Assembly (NCBI GenBank): GCA_028687435.1
Contig: JAQUAF010000041.1
Location: forward strand, 1 to 52,852
Length of the DNA stretch: 52,852 nt
Direction of reading: 5' to 3'
Source of the DNA: Verrucomicrobiia bacterium
GTDB taxonomy: Bacteria > Verrucomicrobiota > Verrucomicrobiia > JABWAM01
Under the pieces are notes generated by a model. That model saw nothing but the letters and a program-made list of their open reading frames with translations, was not told the origin of the DNA and did not search any database. Every line of letters starts with the position of its first letter. Positions within the stretch are counted from its first letter, which is position 1. A program made the position numbers and the translations under genes. This document shows positions 18,018 through 26,488 of the stretch, one piece after another.

Positions 18018-19574
18018 TCAGCATCCAAAAACATGGATGGTCTTTGTCCCCCGCGAAACCTCTTTTCGGTATATTTTTTGATCCCAGGAAACCTCCTCCC
18101 GCCGGTCGAAAATCAAAAGCCACCCTTCCCCCGCCCCCAAAATATCCAGGTACTTCATCAATTGGGCGATTCCTTCCTCCTCGGTTTTTTCCGCGCTCCG
18201 CAGCTTTAATTCAATGGGATATCGTTTCTTGTCCAATTCCACGCACAAATCCAGCCGGCGGCTTTCAGCCGCCATCTCCCGGTCAATGCGGCCGCCCCCA
18301 TTCACCACCCGCTGGAGAAACGCCATCAGGATCAAATGGGGCGCCGCCTCCTTGTAGTCGAACTTTTCCCGCCAAATCCCGCTGTTCTCGCGCCAGAACT
18401 GTTGAAAATCCTCCAATATCAAACCCATGTTCAAGCCTTGGGCCATGCGATACCGCGCCAGGGCATAGGGATAAATCGGAGATTCCAAACTGCCTTGCAG
18501 ATCGGCCGTGAGGGTGCGAACCATCACTTCCGCATAAATCGGACAGCCCGGCTCCACCATCCGCCGGTCATCCCGGATCAACCCCAAATCCTTGACGTAT
18601 TGATAATCATCCGTGGAACGCTGAATCTCCCCTTGCTGTCCGGTAATCAGAGGTTCAACGACCCGCCTGACTCGCTCTTCCTTCAACCTCTCCAAAAGGC
18701 TGTCAATATGGGTGTCCCGCCGCAGGATGATGTTTTGGATGGCTTGGTCAACCAATTCAACGGTCACCTCTTTTGAAAAATCATTTTTAAGGATTTTTTC
18801 CACGCATTCCCGGGCCACCGCATTGACCAGCCATGGCTGCCCGCAGGTCTTTTCCATCACCCAGTCAACCACCCCAACGGCAAAACATTGCCGGGTTTCA
18901 GCCGTGTGTTGTTGATAGAGTTGAGCCACTTCCTCCCCGCTGAAATTGCGCAGGGTCAAAGCTTCCGCCACAATATTAAACGGGCTGGCGCTTCCCAAGG
19001 CATCCCGATTCTCTCGTATGCGGGCCTTGTAATCGCGAATGTTGCGCATGCCGACCAAGGCGATGGAATGGGGAAAAGGCGTCTTGGACCGCGTGATATA
19101 TCCATCCCTCAATTGCCGGAGAAAACCGATCAATGTCCCATTGCGCAAACAATCCACCTCATCAAACAAAAGAACCACCGGCTTGGAACAGGACTCCGCA
19201 AATTGAACCAACGTCTCATTCACCACATTGGTGTAATCCCGGGCATCCATGGCTTCCAGACCGGCCTGAACCAGATGGCTTCGCCGGACAGCCTTGGCGA
19301 TGGATCGGGCAATGGCGGGAAGTCCCTCCTTGGGATCGGCGATTTCATTGGCGGGTTCCACATTGCAATAAACCGCGCAAAATTCCCCGCCGGCATTGAG
19401 TTCACGCTCCAAATCCAGGATAAGCGTGGTTTTCCCGGACTGGCGCGCCGCATGGATGACAAAATAGTCCCCTCGCCTGATCAAATCGCTCAACCCCGGC
19501 AACCGGCCCTGGGGCGGCAGCATGTAATGCCGCCTGGAATCACAAGGCCCGGTGGTGTTGAAAAATTTGCTCAT
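18018..19574 (-). CDS. AAA ATPase with C-terminal PD-(D/E)XK nuclease-like domain
   Basis: A protein of about 518 residues. The front is a P-loop ATPase of the AAA_35/archaeal-ATPase type with Walker A AARQSGKTT near 44 and Walker B VVLLFDEVD near 138. The MLPPQGRLPGLSDLI start resembles proteins annotated as AAA-like domain. A winged-helix-like middle follows, and the last 110 residues carry a PD-(D/E)XK pattern (SRRLDLCVELDKKRYPIELKL, near 445). Such proteins are common in PVC and cyanobacterial genomes, but their job is unclear; defence or a mobile-element role is a guess. ATG 19574 was preferred to GTG 19583. It lies tail to tail with the bat operon. Confidence 0.75.
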   Translation of the reverse strand: MSKFFNTTGPCDSRRHYMLPPQGRLPGLSDLIRRGDYFVIHAARQSGKTTLILDLERELNAGGEFCAVYCNVEPANEIADPKEGLPAIARSIAKAVRRSHLVQAGLEAMDARDYTNVVNETLVQFAESCSKPVVLLFDEVDCLRNGTLIGFLRQLRDGYITRSKTPFPHSIALVGMRNIRDYKARIRENRDALGSASPFNIVAEALTLRNFSGEEVAQLYQQHTAETRQCFAVGVVDWVMEKTCGQPWLVNAVARECVEKILKNDFSKEVTVELVDQAIQNIILRRDTHIDSLLERLKEERVRRVVEPLITGQQGEIQRSTDDYQYVKDLGLIRDDRRMVEPGCPIYAEVMVRTLTADLQGSLESPIYPYALARYRMAQGLNMGLILEDFQQFWRENSGIWREKFDYKEAAPHLILMAFLQRVVNGGGRIDREMAAESRRLDLCVELDKKRYPIELKLRSAEKTEEEGIAQLMKYLDILGAGEGWLLIFDRREEVSWDQKIYRKEVSRGTKTIHVFGC

Positions 19575-19707
19575 TAAAAACACATCCTATCCCAAGCTTC
19601 CTCCGCATGCGAGCCAATTTCCTCCTGTTGACCTTGTCCGTCGATACGAATTTCCGAGCCTCCCAATCCTCAATCAAAAATCCAAAATCTAAAATCCCAA
19701 ATCCCTC

Positions 19708-21858
19708 TCACGCCGACCAGTTCCCGGCGGCAAACATCTGGTCCGGAACCTTGAACTCCAGCCAGCCGTTGCCGGGATGGCGCTCGATCTCCACCAACCT
19801 GCCGTCAGCCTCCTTTTGCGCCACGGCCACGGCAAACCGCGCGGCATCGCCCGCCTTCAACTTCAACGCGTCAAACGGCACGCCAATCTCCACAATCCGC
19901 TTGCACGCCGCCTGCGTCAAATCGCGGGTCCGGTCATTCAGGGGATTGATCCACGACGTGGTGGGCGACCATTCGTACTCAAACGGCTCGTGACCGTCGA
20001 AATGCAGGCGCAAAGCCAGCGCCGTCCTGCTTCCCATCTCCGGATAACGGTCCAACCGCAGGTAAAAATGCGTCATGCTGAACCCGAAAAACAGCCGCAA
20101 CACCACCCGGTCGCCCTGGAACATCGCGCCGCGCGACTGCCCCGCCTCGTAACACCCCGCCTCATGCCACTCGAAAAAGTAAGTCACCAGCCCGTCAATC
20201 TTAGGATCAAGCAGGCCGATCGGCGGCTGCATGTTGTCCTGGGCCGTGGGACGGCAGATGCACTGCGACAATTCCTCCGGCGGCTGCGCGCCGCACAACA
20301 GGTAAACGTTCTGCAAATGGGTGCGGAACAACTCGTCAAACATCAGGTCGTTGTCCGTCTGAAAATCCGGCCCGTACCACCAAAACCAGTCGCTGCCCTC
20401 GGCGGCGTAAATCTCGTGCCACACTTTTTGCGCCACCTCCGGCGTCACGCTCTCCTTCTTCTTCTCCCACCACGCGCGGGTCTTGCCCAGCAATTCCCAT
20501 CCGCGGTTCTCCTCCGGATCGCCGATCCAGATGTCGAAGTTGGCCTGGATCCACGACCCGGTGTGCAGTTGATGCAGCTTGCGCGACGGAACGCCCTTGC
20601 GCGCGTAATCCGTCATCCGGATCATGCGCCACGAGGATGAATTGCCCAGTTCGCGATACCAGCGTTCCAGAAAACCCTCGCCTCCATCCGGAAAATATTC
20701 CCACGCGTTCTCGCCGTCCAGGATCACCGCCACCAGCGGATCGGAACGCCCCTGCGTGGCGCCCACCACCTCATGAATGCGCTGCAGGATGAACCCCGTG
20801 GCGTCCTGCGGCGAATTGCGCGAGGCGGAAAACCCCACGAAATCGCTCAGCACCCGGTCCCGGAAAAACCCGCGCACACAGGCGCCGTCCCACACCGCCT
20901 CGTGCGAATCATACAACTGCGCCCGCGACACCGGCTGGTCCGACTCCCTGCCCAGACTCTTGAAAAGCACCTCCTCATCCGTGGCAAACCAGCGCAATCC
21001 AAGCTTCTGCCAGATCGGAACCAACTCCGGACAAACCGATCCCTCCGACGGCCACACGCCCTCCGGACGTCCGCCGAACACCTTTTCGTGCTGCTCGATG
21101 GCCAGCCTCAAATGCGATTCGATATCCGCCGGCCAGTTGAACCGGGGCGGCAGCGTCGCCCATGGCATGCATCGGTGGGCGAAATCCGAATCGTAAATCA
21201 GGGGGCTGATGGGATGATAAAACGGCGTGGTGCTGATCTCGATCCGCCCCGTTTTGGCCAGTTCGCTGTAACGCGGCAGCAGGCTGGTCAGGATCTGCCG
21301 GTGCGCCGCCAGCACCTGCAGCTTGTCGTCCTCCGAAAAATTCCGCCCCTTTTTCTTCAATTCCCGCAACACCGGAAACTCCGCGCAGGCCGCGTAACCG
21401 CACCAGGCCAGGTTGTACCAAACCTGCAAATCCAGAAAATCCTGCTTTGAAAACGACGACGCGATCGCATCCAGTGAAATATGCCCCAGGTCATACCCCC
21501 GCTTCGCCAGAAGCTCATGGTACCGGGGATGCGGCCGGACCAGATTGTCCCAGTTGGCCTTGAAAAAATTCTCCAGCAACAGCCGCTTCTGCTCGAAACT
21601 GAGCTCCTTGGCCGGGGTCTTGGTCCACTCCTCCCACTGGTCCTTCACCTCATGGTTGGCCAGCTCGAGAATCTGCTTCACCAGCACCGGGGTCATGTTG
21701 AACACCAGCCGCACCTCGGGATGCCGCTTGGCCATCTCGATCATGTCGAGATACCCCTTCACCGCATGCATGCGCACCCACGGCATGAGCGCCGTCCGGG
21801 TCAGCGGATTCACATAATAAGGCTGGTGCATGTGCCAGAGAAGCGCGACGTGGAGCAT
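19708..21858 (-). CDS. GH57 family glycoside hydrolase (amylase/pullulanase-like)
   Basis: A 716-residue cytoplasmic retaining glycosidase acting on alpha-glucans. Conserved GH57 regions are visible: HMHQPYY near 10, the GHISLDA region near 120, GVWPSEGSV near 270 with the nucleophile Glu, and VILDGENAWEYF near 375 with the acid Asp. The C-terminal 200 residues are a beta-rich domain often found in these enzymes. There is no signal peptide, so it probably serves glycogen turnover inside the cell. ATG 21858 gives the standard start. The stop of the upstream small gene lies 2 bases away, which implies coupled translation. Confidence 0.9.
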   Translation of the reverse strand: MLHVALLWHMHQPYYVNPLTRTALMPWVRMHAVKGYLDMIEMAKRHPEVRLVFNMTPVLVKQILELANHEVKDQWEEWTKTPAKELSFEQKRLLLENFFKANWDNLVRPHPRYHELLAKRGYDLGHISLDAIASSFSKQDFLDLQVWYNLAWCGYAACAEFPVLRELKKKGRNFSEDDKLQVLAAHRQILTSLLPRYSELAKTGRIEISTTPFYHPISPLIYDSDFAHRCMPWATLPPRFNWPADIESHLRLAIEQHEKVFGGRPEGVWPSEGSVCPELVPIWQKLGLRWFATDEEVLFKSLGRESDQPVSRAQLYDSHEAVWDGACVRGFFRDRVLSDFVGFSASRNSPQDATGFILQRIHEVVGATQGRSDPLVAVILDGENAWEYFPDGGEGFLERWYRELGNSSSWRMIRMTDYARKGVPSRKLHQLHTGSWIQANFDIWIGDPEENRGWELLGKTRAWWEKKKESVTPEVAQKVWHEIYAAEGSDWFWWYGPDFQTDNDLMFDELFRTHLQNVYLLCGAQPPEELSQCICRPTAQDNMQPPIGLLDPKIDGLVTYFFEWHEAGCYEAGQSRGAMFQGDRVVLRLFFGFSMTHFYLRLDRYPEMGSRTALALRLHFDGHEPFEYEWSPTTSWINPLNDRTRDLTQAACKRIVEIGVPFDALKLKAGDAARFAVAVAQKEADGRLVEIERHPGNGWLEFKVPDQMFAAGNWSA

Positions 21859-21860
21859 GG

Positions 21861-22295
21861 TCAATTCAAAGGTTCAACGTGTGGATTCGCATCGGCCGCC
21901 CTTGGCGCCACCACGCGCAAGGGCAGCGGAAACCGCAATCTCAATTCGCCCTCCAGATACACCTCCACCCAATAGGTTCCGGCCTGCTGGAACTGGACGT
22001 TTCCAAACACGCTCAACTGGGTGATGTGATGCTCCTCGGACGCCAGTTCGAAATCCCCCTCCGCGCCCGCAAGCATGCTGGTGTTGTCCGGCAAAAGGAT
22101 TCGGTACCGGTAATGAAATTTTCCGCGCCCGCAGCACCATCGGGCAAACAGGCAAAGCTTCGAAGCCGTCACCGGCAGGGCGGGCACAACCAGCCCCCCG
22201 ATCACCCCGGCCAGAATAAAATTGCCGTTGATCTCCTGCCGGACATCCTCGCAGAGAACACAACCTTGCAAATCGGGCAGTATCGTTTCAGCCAT
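21861..22295 (-). CDS. small DUF6941-like protein
   Basis: A 144-residue cytoplasmic protein. The opening (LPDLQGCVLCEDVRQEINGNFILAGVIG) and the all-beta body resemble the DUF6941 family, which has no established function. It immediately precedes the GH57 gene on the same strand. The two are nearly overlapping, so a shared transcript is likely, but nothing in the sequence ties it to sugar metabolism. The family name is from memory of the N-terminal pattern and should be tested. Confidence 0.6.
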   Translation of the reverse strand: MAETILPDLQGCVLCEDVRQEINGNFILAGVIGGLVVPALPVTASKLCLFARWCCGRGKFHYRYRILLPDNTSMLAGAEGDFELASEEHHITQLSVFGNVQFQQAGTYWVEVYLEGELRLRFPLPLRVVAPRAADANPHVEPLN

Positions 22296-22415
22296 AGGGT
22301 ATTTTCTTGGCGCGCTTTTCCAAATCTCCGCATCACAACAGCGGGCGGAAACAAGGGGTGAAGCAAATCCGCATTGTTCAATTCAATTTCAAATTTTTAA
22401 CTTTGAATTTTTAAT

Positions 22416-22997
22416 TTAAAAAGGATCCGTCGTCCTGATCCAACCGATCATCTCGCAAACCGTTTTGCGTTTTTCCATCGCCCGCCGCATGTGCAGCCGC
22501 GCCTGCTGAAAATCGCGGTTCCAGAACGAACGCAGGGCATCCGCGTAAGTGTCGCACATGGACTGAAAAGCCAGCGTCATCGTCTTTTCCGGCATCTCCG
22601 TCTTCTTGGCCGCCTCCGCCAGTTTGCGCCCCATCTTCAACACCTCGCTCTCATGCTGATGAAGCCACTTGCGCATGTCCTCATCCCTGTCCGTGCTGGA
22701 TGGATTCAGGTACTTCCGCAGTTGCATTCCCGCCGACTTCAACTTGCCATCGACATTCTTGCTGTAATCCCACCCCAACAAGGGCACCTCTTTCTCCATC
22801 TTTGCGAAAATCTTCCGGGCCTCCTTCCGGGTATCCTCGTTGGTTTTGCTCTTTTGGGCGGCCTGGGCGTCCTTCTTCCCCCCCCCAGCCTCCGCGCCAG
22901 ACTCTTCAGCAACCGCCAGGCGGACACACCACAACACCGCCAAAAAACACACCCAAAGGAAGCCAAACACCCCCCCCAATATGCCGTTTGTTCTCAT
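22416..22997 (-). CDS. small exported helical protein, unknown function
   Basis: A 193-residue protein with a signal peptide or anchor (ILGGVFGFLWVCFLAVLWCVRLAVA, residues about 5-30), a Lys/Ala-rich linker, and a charged helical body. It is not recognised. The string LLGWDYSKNVDG in the middle occurs again in a broken copy at 25.1 kb, so the gene or part of it has been duplicated locally. The start was set at ATG 22997 because the frame upstream of it would put 29 residues before the signal peptide. The neighbours are other unknown exported proteins. Confidence 0.65.
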   Translation of the reverse strand: MRTNGILGGVFGFLWVCFLAVLWCVRLAVAEESGAEAGGGKKDAQAAQKSKTNEDTRKEARKIFAKMEKEVPLLGWDYSKNVDGKLKSAGMQLRKYLNPSSTDRDEDMRKWLHQHESEVLKMGRKLAEAAKKTEMPEKTMTLAFQSMCDTYADALRSFWNRDFQQARLHMRRAMEKRKTVCEMIGWIRTTDPF

Positions 22998-23229
22998 GCC
23001 CGCAACTCTACCCGCCCCCCCTCCCGGATGCAAACGTTTTGGCGGACAAAAACAAGCTCCCCATCGCCGATCCGCCAAAGACACAAGTCAATGGCTATTT
23101 GTTTTTATACGTGTTGAAAATTCCAAAAATTTCCCTATAGTACCCTTGTGTTGTACTCCTGTGTTGTCACAAGTAAAAGTCACTGAAACGGCGGCATTAT
23201 TTTTTTAACGCAACGGAAACTTCGAAGCT

Positions 23230-24282
23230 ATGATTACGACTATTCATCAATCCATTGGACGCCGGCATTTTGACACCAGCCGGTATTCATTTTTGCTGGC
23301 CATCGGGCTGAGCGCGTTTCTGGTCATGCTGATGCCGGCCGGGGCGGCGGAAAAAACAACCTCATCGGGCAGGAAAAAAGCCAGGGCCAAGACAAGCGAA
23401 GCGGACCGCAACCTGGCGTTGCTTACCGCCCGGGCCACCTTGTTCCGCGAAGCGGCGCGAAAGAATCTGACCGGGGCGGGCAAAATGTTTGATTGCGCCG
23501 GTCCCCTGAAATTGATCGCCAGCCGTCCCATGGCAAAGGAAAACCCTGGCGCGTGGCCGCGTTTTTTTGCCGGTTCGATCCTTCTGGTGGGCAATGCCGC
23601 CAGCGACCTTCCGGTGGCGGGATATTACAATCCATTTTTTGATGCGGTGGTTCTGACCACCTGGCAAAAGGACGGCAAACAGTATGACTTGAAAGGAATG
23701 GCCGTCCGCCTGGGAAGCGATTTGGCCGGCGACAGTGAAAACCCCGTGCTGGCCCGCTGGCTGGCCGGCAAGGACGCCGGACCGCTGGCCTTGGGCAAGC
23801 AATACAAAACCTTCATCAAGGATTTTGAGCGAAGCTTCCCCCCATTGAATGGTAAAAATACAGCCCTTGAACCGGCATCCCAACAGGCGCGCATTCTGGA
23901 CCGGCTCGAAAGCCACATGCAAATTTCACAGGCAAATCTGGAAGCCGTGCACACGGGCGGTGGAGCGCTGATCGGAAAATACATGGTGGCTTTCAAAACA
24001 GTGCTGGTGAATGGCAAATCCAAGGCTTTATCGGCCTATCTGCCCAAAAACAATCCGGTGACCGCCTCCCAAATGACCGCCTTGCCCCTGCGGCTGAGGG
24101 AAACCCTGTCCCCGCAATATTGCGTCCTGACGAATGAAAAGGCATTGATTTTTGCCAACTCCAGCTTCTGGCCAACCTATTACGGCATTTTTGAGTTTGC
24201 CACAAGCTCCTCAAGGGACCAAGGAACGGCCAAACCGGAACGTTTTTCCTTTTTTGAAATGCAAAACCAGAAAAAAATCTAA
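23230..24282 (+). CDS. exported protein of unknown function
   Basis: A 350-residue protein with a signal peptide (FLLAIGLSAFLVMLMPAGAAE, cleaved near residue 41) and a basic linker, then a globular region. I do not recognise the family. Notable strings are FDAVVLTTWQKDG near 140 and a region near 240 with HTGGGALIGKYMVAF. It starts at ATG 23230 after a 230-base gap and is followed by a second exported gene after 69 bases. The gap holds an AT-rich stretch near 23.1-23.2 kb that could be the promoter. Confidence 0.6.
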   Translation: MITTIHQSIGRRHFDTSRYSFLLAIGLSAFLVMLMPAGAAEKTTSSGRKKARAKTSEADRNLALLTARATLFREAARKNLTGAGKMFDCAGPLKLIASRPMAKENPGAWPRFFAGSILLVGNAASDLPVAGYYNPFFDAVVLTTWQKDGKQYDLKGMAVRLGSDLAGDSENPVLARWLAGKDAGPLALGKQYKTFIKDFERSFPPLNGKNTALEPASQQARILDRLESHMQISQANLEAVHTGGGALIGKYMVAFKTVLVNGKSKALSAYLPKNNPVTASQMTALPLRLRETLSPQYCVLTNEKALIFANSSFWPTYYGIFEFATSSSRDQGTAKPERFSFFEMQNQKKI

Positions 24283-24293
24283 GCCCCTCCGAT

Positions 24294-24314
24294 CCTCCCC
24301 TTGGCAAGGGGAGG
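24294..24314. repeat. short perfect hairpin (CCTCCCCTT ggc AAGGGGAGG)
   Basis: Nine paired bases with a 3-base loop lie 12 bases after a stop and 38 before the next start. There is no T-run, so rho-independent termination is not strongly supported. It is a common type of intergenic repeat and may only protect the RNA end. Confidence 0.6.
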
Positions 24315-24351
24315 GGTTCTCCGCGAATCTGCTGAACACGACCAACGAAAT

Positions 24352-25071
24352 ATGACCATGAAAATCAAAAACCTTTCGCTTAGATCCCTTCTCACCCTCA
24401 CAACTGTGCTCTGGCTGTTCATCTCAACCGGGCTCCTGTGGGGACAGGAAAAAAACAGCGGGCCGGATGTGGGAGCATTGTCCACGATTGCCGATGTGAT
24501 TCAATGGGGAGCCGAAGGCATCATCAAGACCGGGGGCAAAATTCCCGCCGCTCCGCCCGCCTTGGGTCCAATCGGAAACATTGCGGACGTCGCAAGCGTT
24601 ATCATTAAAACGGCAAACGCGCCGGACGGCCAGAAAGCCGGCACTTTCATCGAGGAGGGACTTCCCACCCTGACAGGCAATATAGCGGGCGCCGCGGCGG
24701 CCACCGCAGCCGCGCCATTCGGACCGGTGGCCTCCATTGCGGCCGGCTATGGCGCAAAGAAGGGGACCGAGCTTATCACGACCGCCACCATTAAGGGAAC
24801 CGAGGCCATTTTGGATATCTTCGCAAATCCCAGTCCGGAACAGCACGGCACGGCGGATATCTCGGGTCTTCCGGCTTCCGGCGAATATGGCCCGGGCGAT
24901 CCCACCAAACCCCTGAACTTTAATCCGGCTGCGGAAACCGCCAAAACCGCCAGCCAAAGCGCCGCCCAACAGGCCGCGCAACAAGGCGGACGTCCCCCTT
25001 CAGGCTGCGGGGGACCTCCCATCGGCGGCGGCGGCCCGCCCCCGGGCGGTTGCTCCGGCCCCTGCCGGTGA
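24352..25071 (+). CDS. Ala/Gly-rich exported protein, unknown function
   Basis: A 239-residue protein with a signal peptide (SLLTLTTVLWLFISTGLLWGQ, residues about 10-30). The middle is rich in Ala and Gly with two hydrophobic stretches (GNIAGAAAATAAAPFGPVA near 110). The end is a Gly/Pro-rich tail containing spaced Cys (SGCGGPPIGGGGPP). The tail could be a flexible or cell-surface segment. It starts at ATG 24352, with a second in-frame ATG two codons later. The family is not recognised. Confidence 0.6.
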   Translation: MTMKIKNLSLRSLLTLTTVLWLFISTGLLWGQEKNSGPDVGALSTIADVIQWGAEGIIKTGGKIPAAPPALGPIGNIADVASVIIKTANAPDGQKAGTFIEEGLPTLTGNIAGAAAATAAAPFGPVASIAAGYGAKKGTELITTATIKGTEAILDIFANPSPEQHGTADISGLPASGEYGPGDPTKPLNFNPAAETAKTASQSAAQQAAQQGGRPPSGCGGPPIGGGGPPPGGCSGPCR

Positions 25072-25095
25072 CATCCCTCCATGGCATAATCCAGC

Positions 25096-25190
25096 CATCG
25101 ACATTCTTGCTGTAATCCCATCCCAACAAGGGCGACTCCTCCGTCTTCGCAAAAATCTTCAGGGTTCTACCCACCTCCCGGATGCAAATG
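25096..25190 (-). pseudogene. remnant of a second copy of the 22416-22997 gene
   Basis: Bases 25096-25159 match 22748-22814 closely. On the minus strand both encode KIFAK..E..PLLGWDYSKNVDG. The copies differ by point changes and one in-frame codon deletion, so the copy was probably coding when it diverged. About 20 bases further on, CCCGGATGCAAA repeats a string upstream of the first gene's start, as if the middle had been deleted. There is no complete frame. Confidence 0.7.
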
Positions 25191-25279
25191 TTCTGAACCT
25201 CCCTCCTGCTTGGGTTGCAGGCATTGCAACTGGCTGCCCATTCCCCAATGGGCGTCATGGTCTGACACTGCAATTTATC

Positions 25280-25367
25280 TTTGCGAAAAAGGCGGTGCAG
25301 GAGCCCCGCCCTCCTTTTGCCGCGAATTGAATGGAGGGCGGGGCTCCTGCACCGCCTTTTTCGCAAA
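25280..25367. repeat. GC-rich palindromic element with perfect 35-base arms
   Basis: Arm 25280-25314 is the exact reverse complement of 25333-25367, with an 18-base loop. The arms carry the family core plus TTTGCGAAAAA outer ends. The right flank (ATTCCTGAACAT) is also found beside the copy at 44747-44855, so the mobile or copied unit extends past the hairpin. Perfect arms suggest recent spread or gene conversion. Confidence 0.9.
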
Positions 25368-25391
25368 ACATTGAAATTCCTGAACATAAAT

Positions 25392-25453
25392 AAAGTGGCA
25401 GCGACGTCTCGTCGCTATTCTCCAAACCAGAGCCGGGACGGCTCTGCCACTTT
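25392..25453. repeat. second palindromic repeat type (AAAGTGGCAG ends)
   Basis: Outer inverted ends AAAGTGGCAG (25392-25401) and CTGCCACTTT (25444-25453) enclose two smaller hairpins, GCGACGTCTCGTCGC and AGCCGGGACGGCT. The sequence is unrelated to the GC-rich family beside it. I see only this copy in the window. Confidence 0.7.
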
Positions 25454-25520
25454 TCCGGAAATGCCCTGACATTTAAATGTTGGCCGTTCGAAATTTCCGG
25501 CAGTTCACGCAGACGTCCGG

Positions 25521-26306
25521 TTATTGTTTCCTGAATTCCCGCGGCGATTTGCCGGTGGCCTGGCGGATGCAGCGGGAGAAATAATTGGGATCCAGCCATC
25601 CGCAGTCCCGCGCAATCTCGGCCATCGCGCGGTTGCCGGACTTCAACCCGTTCAGGGCATGCTGCACCCGCAACTGGACAAGATAGGTCACCGGCGCAAT
25701 CCCCATGGCCGCCTGAAAACGCCGGGAAAGAAAGGACCGGTGCGTCCGCAGCCGTTCGGCCATGTTCGCAACCCCCAACAGGGGATTGCGCCATTCCCGG
25801 TGAATGATGGCAAGGGTTTCGCGAACCATTTCGTCCTGAACGGGCTGCGTCTGGCAGCCCGCAGCCCGGACCAAAAGTTCGTAGGCCATCGCGCTGGCCA
25901 GCCTTTCGCCGGTTGGCGTGACATTCAGGATCGCCGATTCCAATCGCGCAAAAACCCCGCCCGGTGCCGGTCCCACCGCATGAATCCGGCAGGCCAGTCC
26001 AACGCTTGTGGTCAACGCGGCCGCCATGGGGCCGTCCATGGTCCACCAACGGTATTCCCAGGGTTCATCCAACGCATAAACCCGATGCTCCATCCCGGGA
26101 AAATAAACCGCCACCTGCCCCGGTCCAAGACTCTGCTCCCGCCGGTTCAGGACCAGCGCGCCGGTTCCCTCCACCCCCCAGAAAATCTGGACAAACGGCT
26201 TGACGGCCGCCGCATCGCGGAATCCCGGCGCAACCCGGTAATGCCCCACGCTTCGCGCCCCCATGGGCAGGGGGACCGAAGGCTTGGCCACGGGACGGAA
26301 TAACAT
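25521..26306 (-). CDS. AraC-family transcriptional regulator
   Basis: A 261-residue regulator with an N-terminal cupin-like sugar-sensing domain (VQIFWGVEGTGALVLNRREQSLGPGQVAVYFPGMEH, residues about 40-75) and a C-terminal AraC/XylS double HTH. The double HTH shows NMAERLRTHRSFLSRRFQAAMGIAP near 185 and AEIARDCGWLDPNYFSRCIRQATGKSPREFR at the end. It is divergent to a GH4 glycosidase gene and probably activates it in response to a sugar. ATG 26306 was chosen; a TTG start 25 codons upstream would overlap the shared control region. Confidence 0.88.
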   Translation of the reverse strand: MLFRPVAKPSVPLPMGARSVGHYRVAPGFRDAAAVKPFVQIFWGVEGTGALVLNRREQSLGPGQVAVYFPGMEHRVYALDEPWEYRWWTMDGPMAAALTTSVGLACRIHAVGPAPGGVFARLESAILNVTPTGERLASAMAYELLVRAAGCQTQPVQDEMVRETLAIIHREWRNPLLGVANMAERLRTHRSFLSRRFQAAMGIAPVTYLVQLRVQHALNGLKSGNRAMAEIARDCGWLDPNYFSRCIRQATGKSPREFRKQ

Positions 26307-26335
26307 GCGGTTCCAGAATTTTTTGGAGGATGGCT

Positions 26336-26419
26336 GTGTCACAATAATCCAGATTTTGTCACGTCTGTCCTCTTGCCGCAAGCGTGAATCGTGATTATGG
26401 TATCACAATCATTAATCAC
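26336..26419. promoter_or_regulatory. shared control region of the AraC and GH4 genes
   Basis: The divergent gap contains direct repeats of TGTCACAA/TTGTCAC type (26336-26372) and an inverted pair GTGATT (26391-26396) and AATCAC (26414-26419). A tighter pair, GTGAT and ATCAC, lies within it (26391-26406). Paired half-sites are what AraC-type regulators use, but binding is not shown. Confidence 0.35.
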
Positions 26420-26488
26420 TTTTATGCTATGCAATGGCGCAAAAGGACGAAAAGAAATCCCACCCCAAAACGAATTTTGAAAGGAATC

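Larger units (their letters stand above)
25072..25520. other. gene-free region made of a gene remnant and two repeats
   Basis: Between the exported protein and the AraC gene there is no intact gene. The stretch holds a duplicated gene fragment (25096-25190), a perfect GC-rich palindrome (25280-25367) and a second, different palindromic repeat (25392-25453). These cover about half of it. Confidence 0.7.

Noticed and set aside
24294..24316. Hairpin after 24282 as a rho-independent terminator
   Set aside because: There is no T-run after the stem, and the sequence is a common short repeat.
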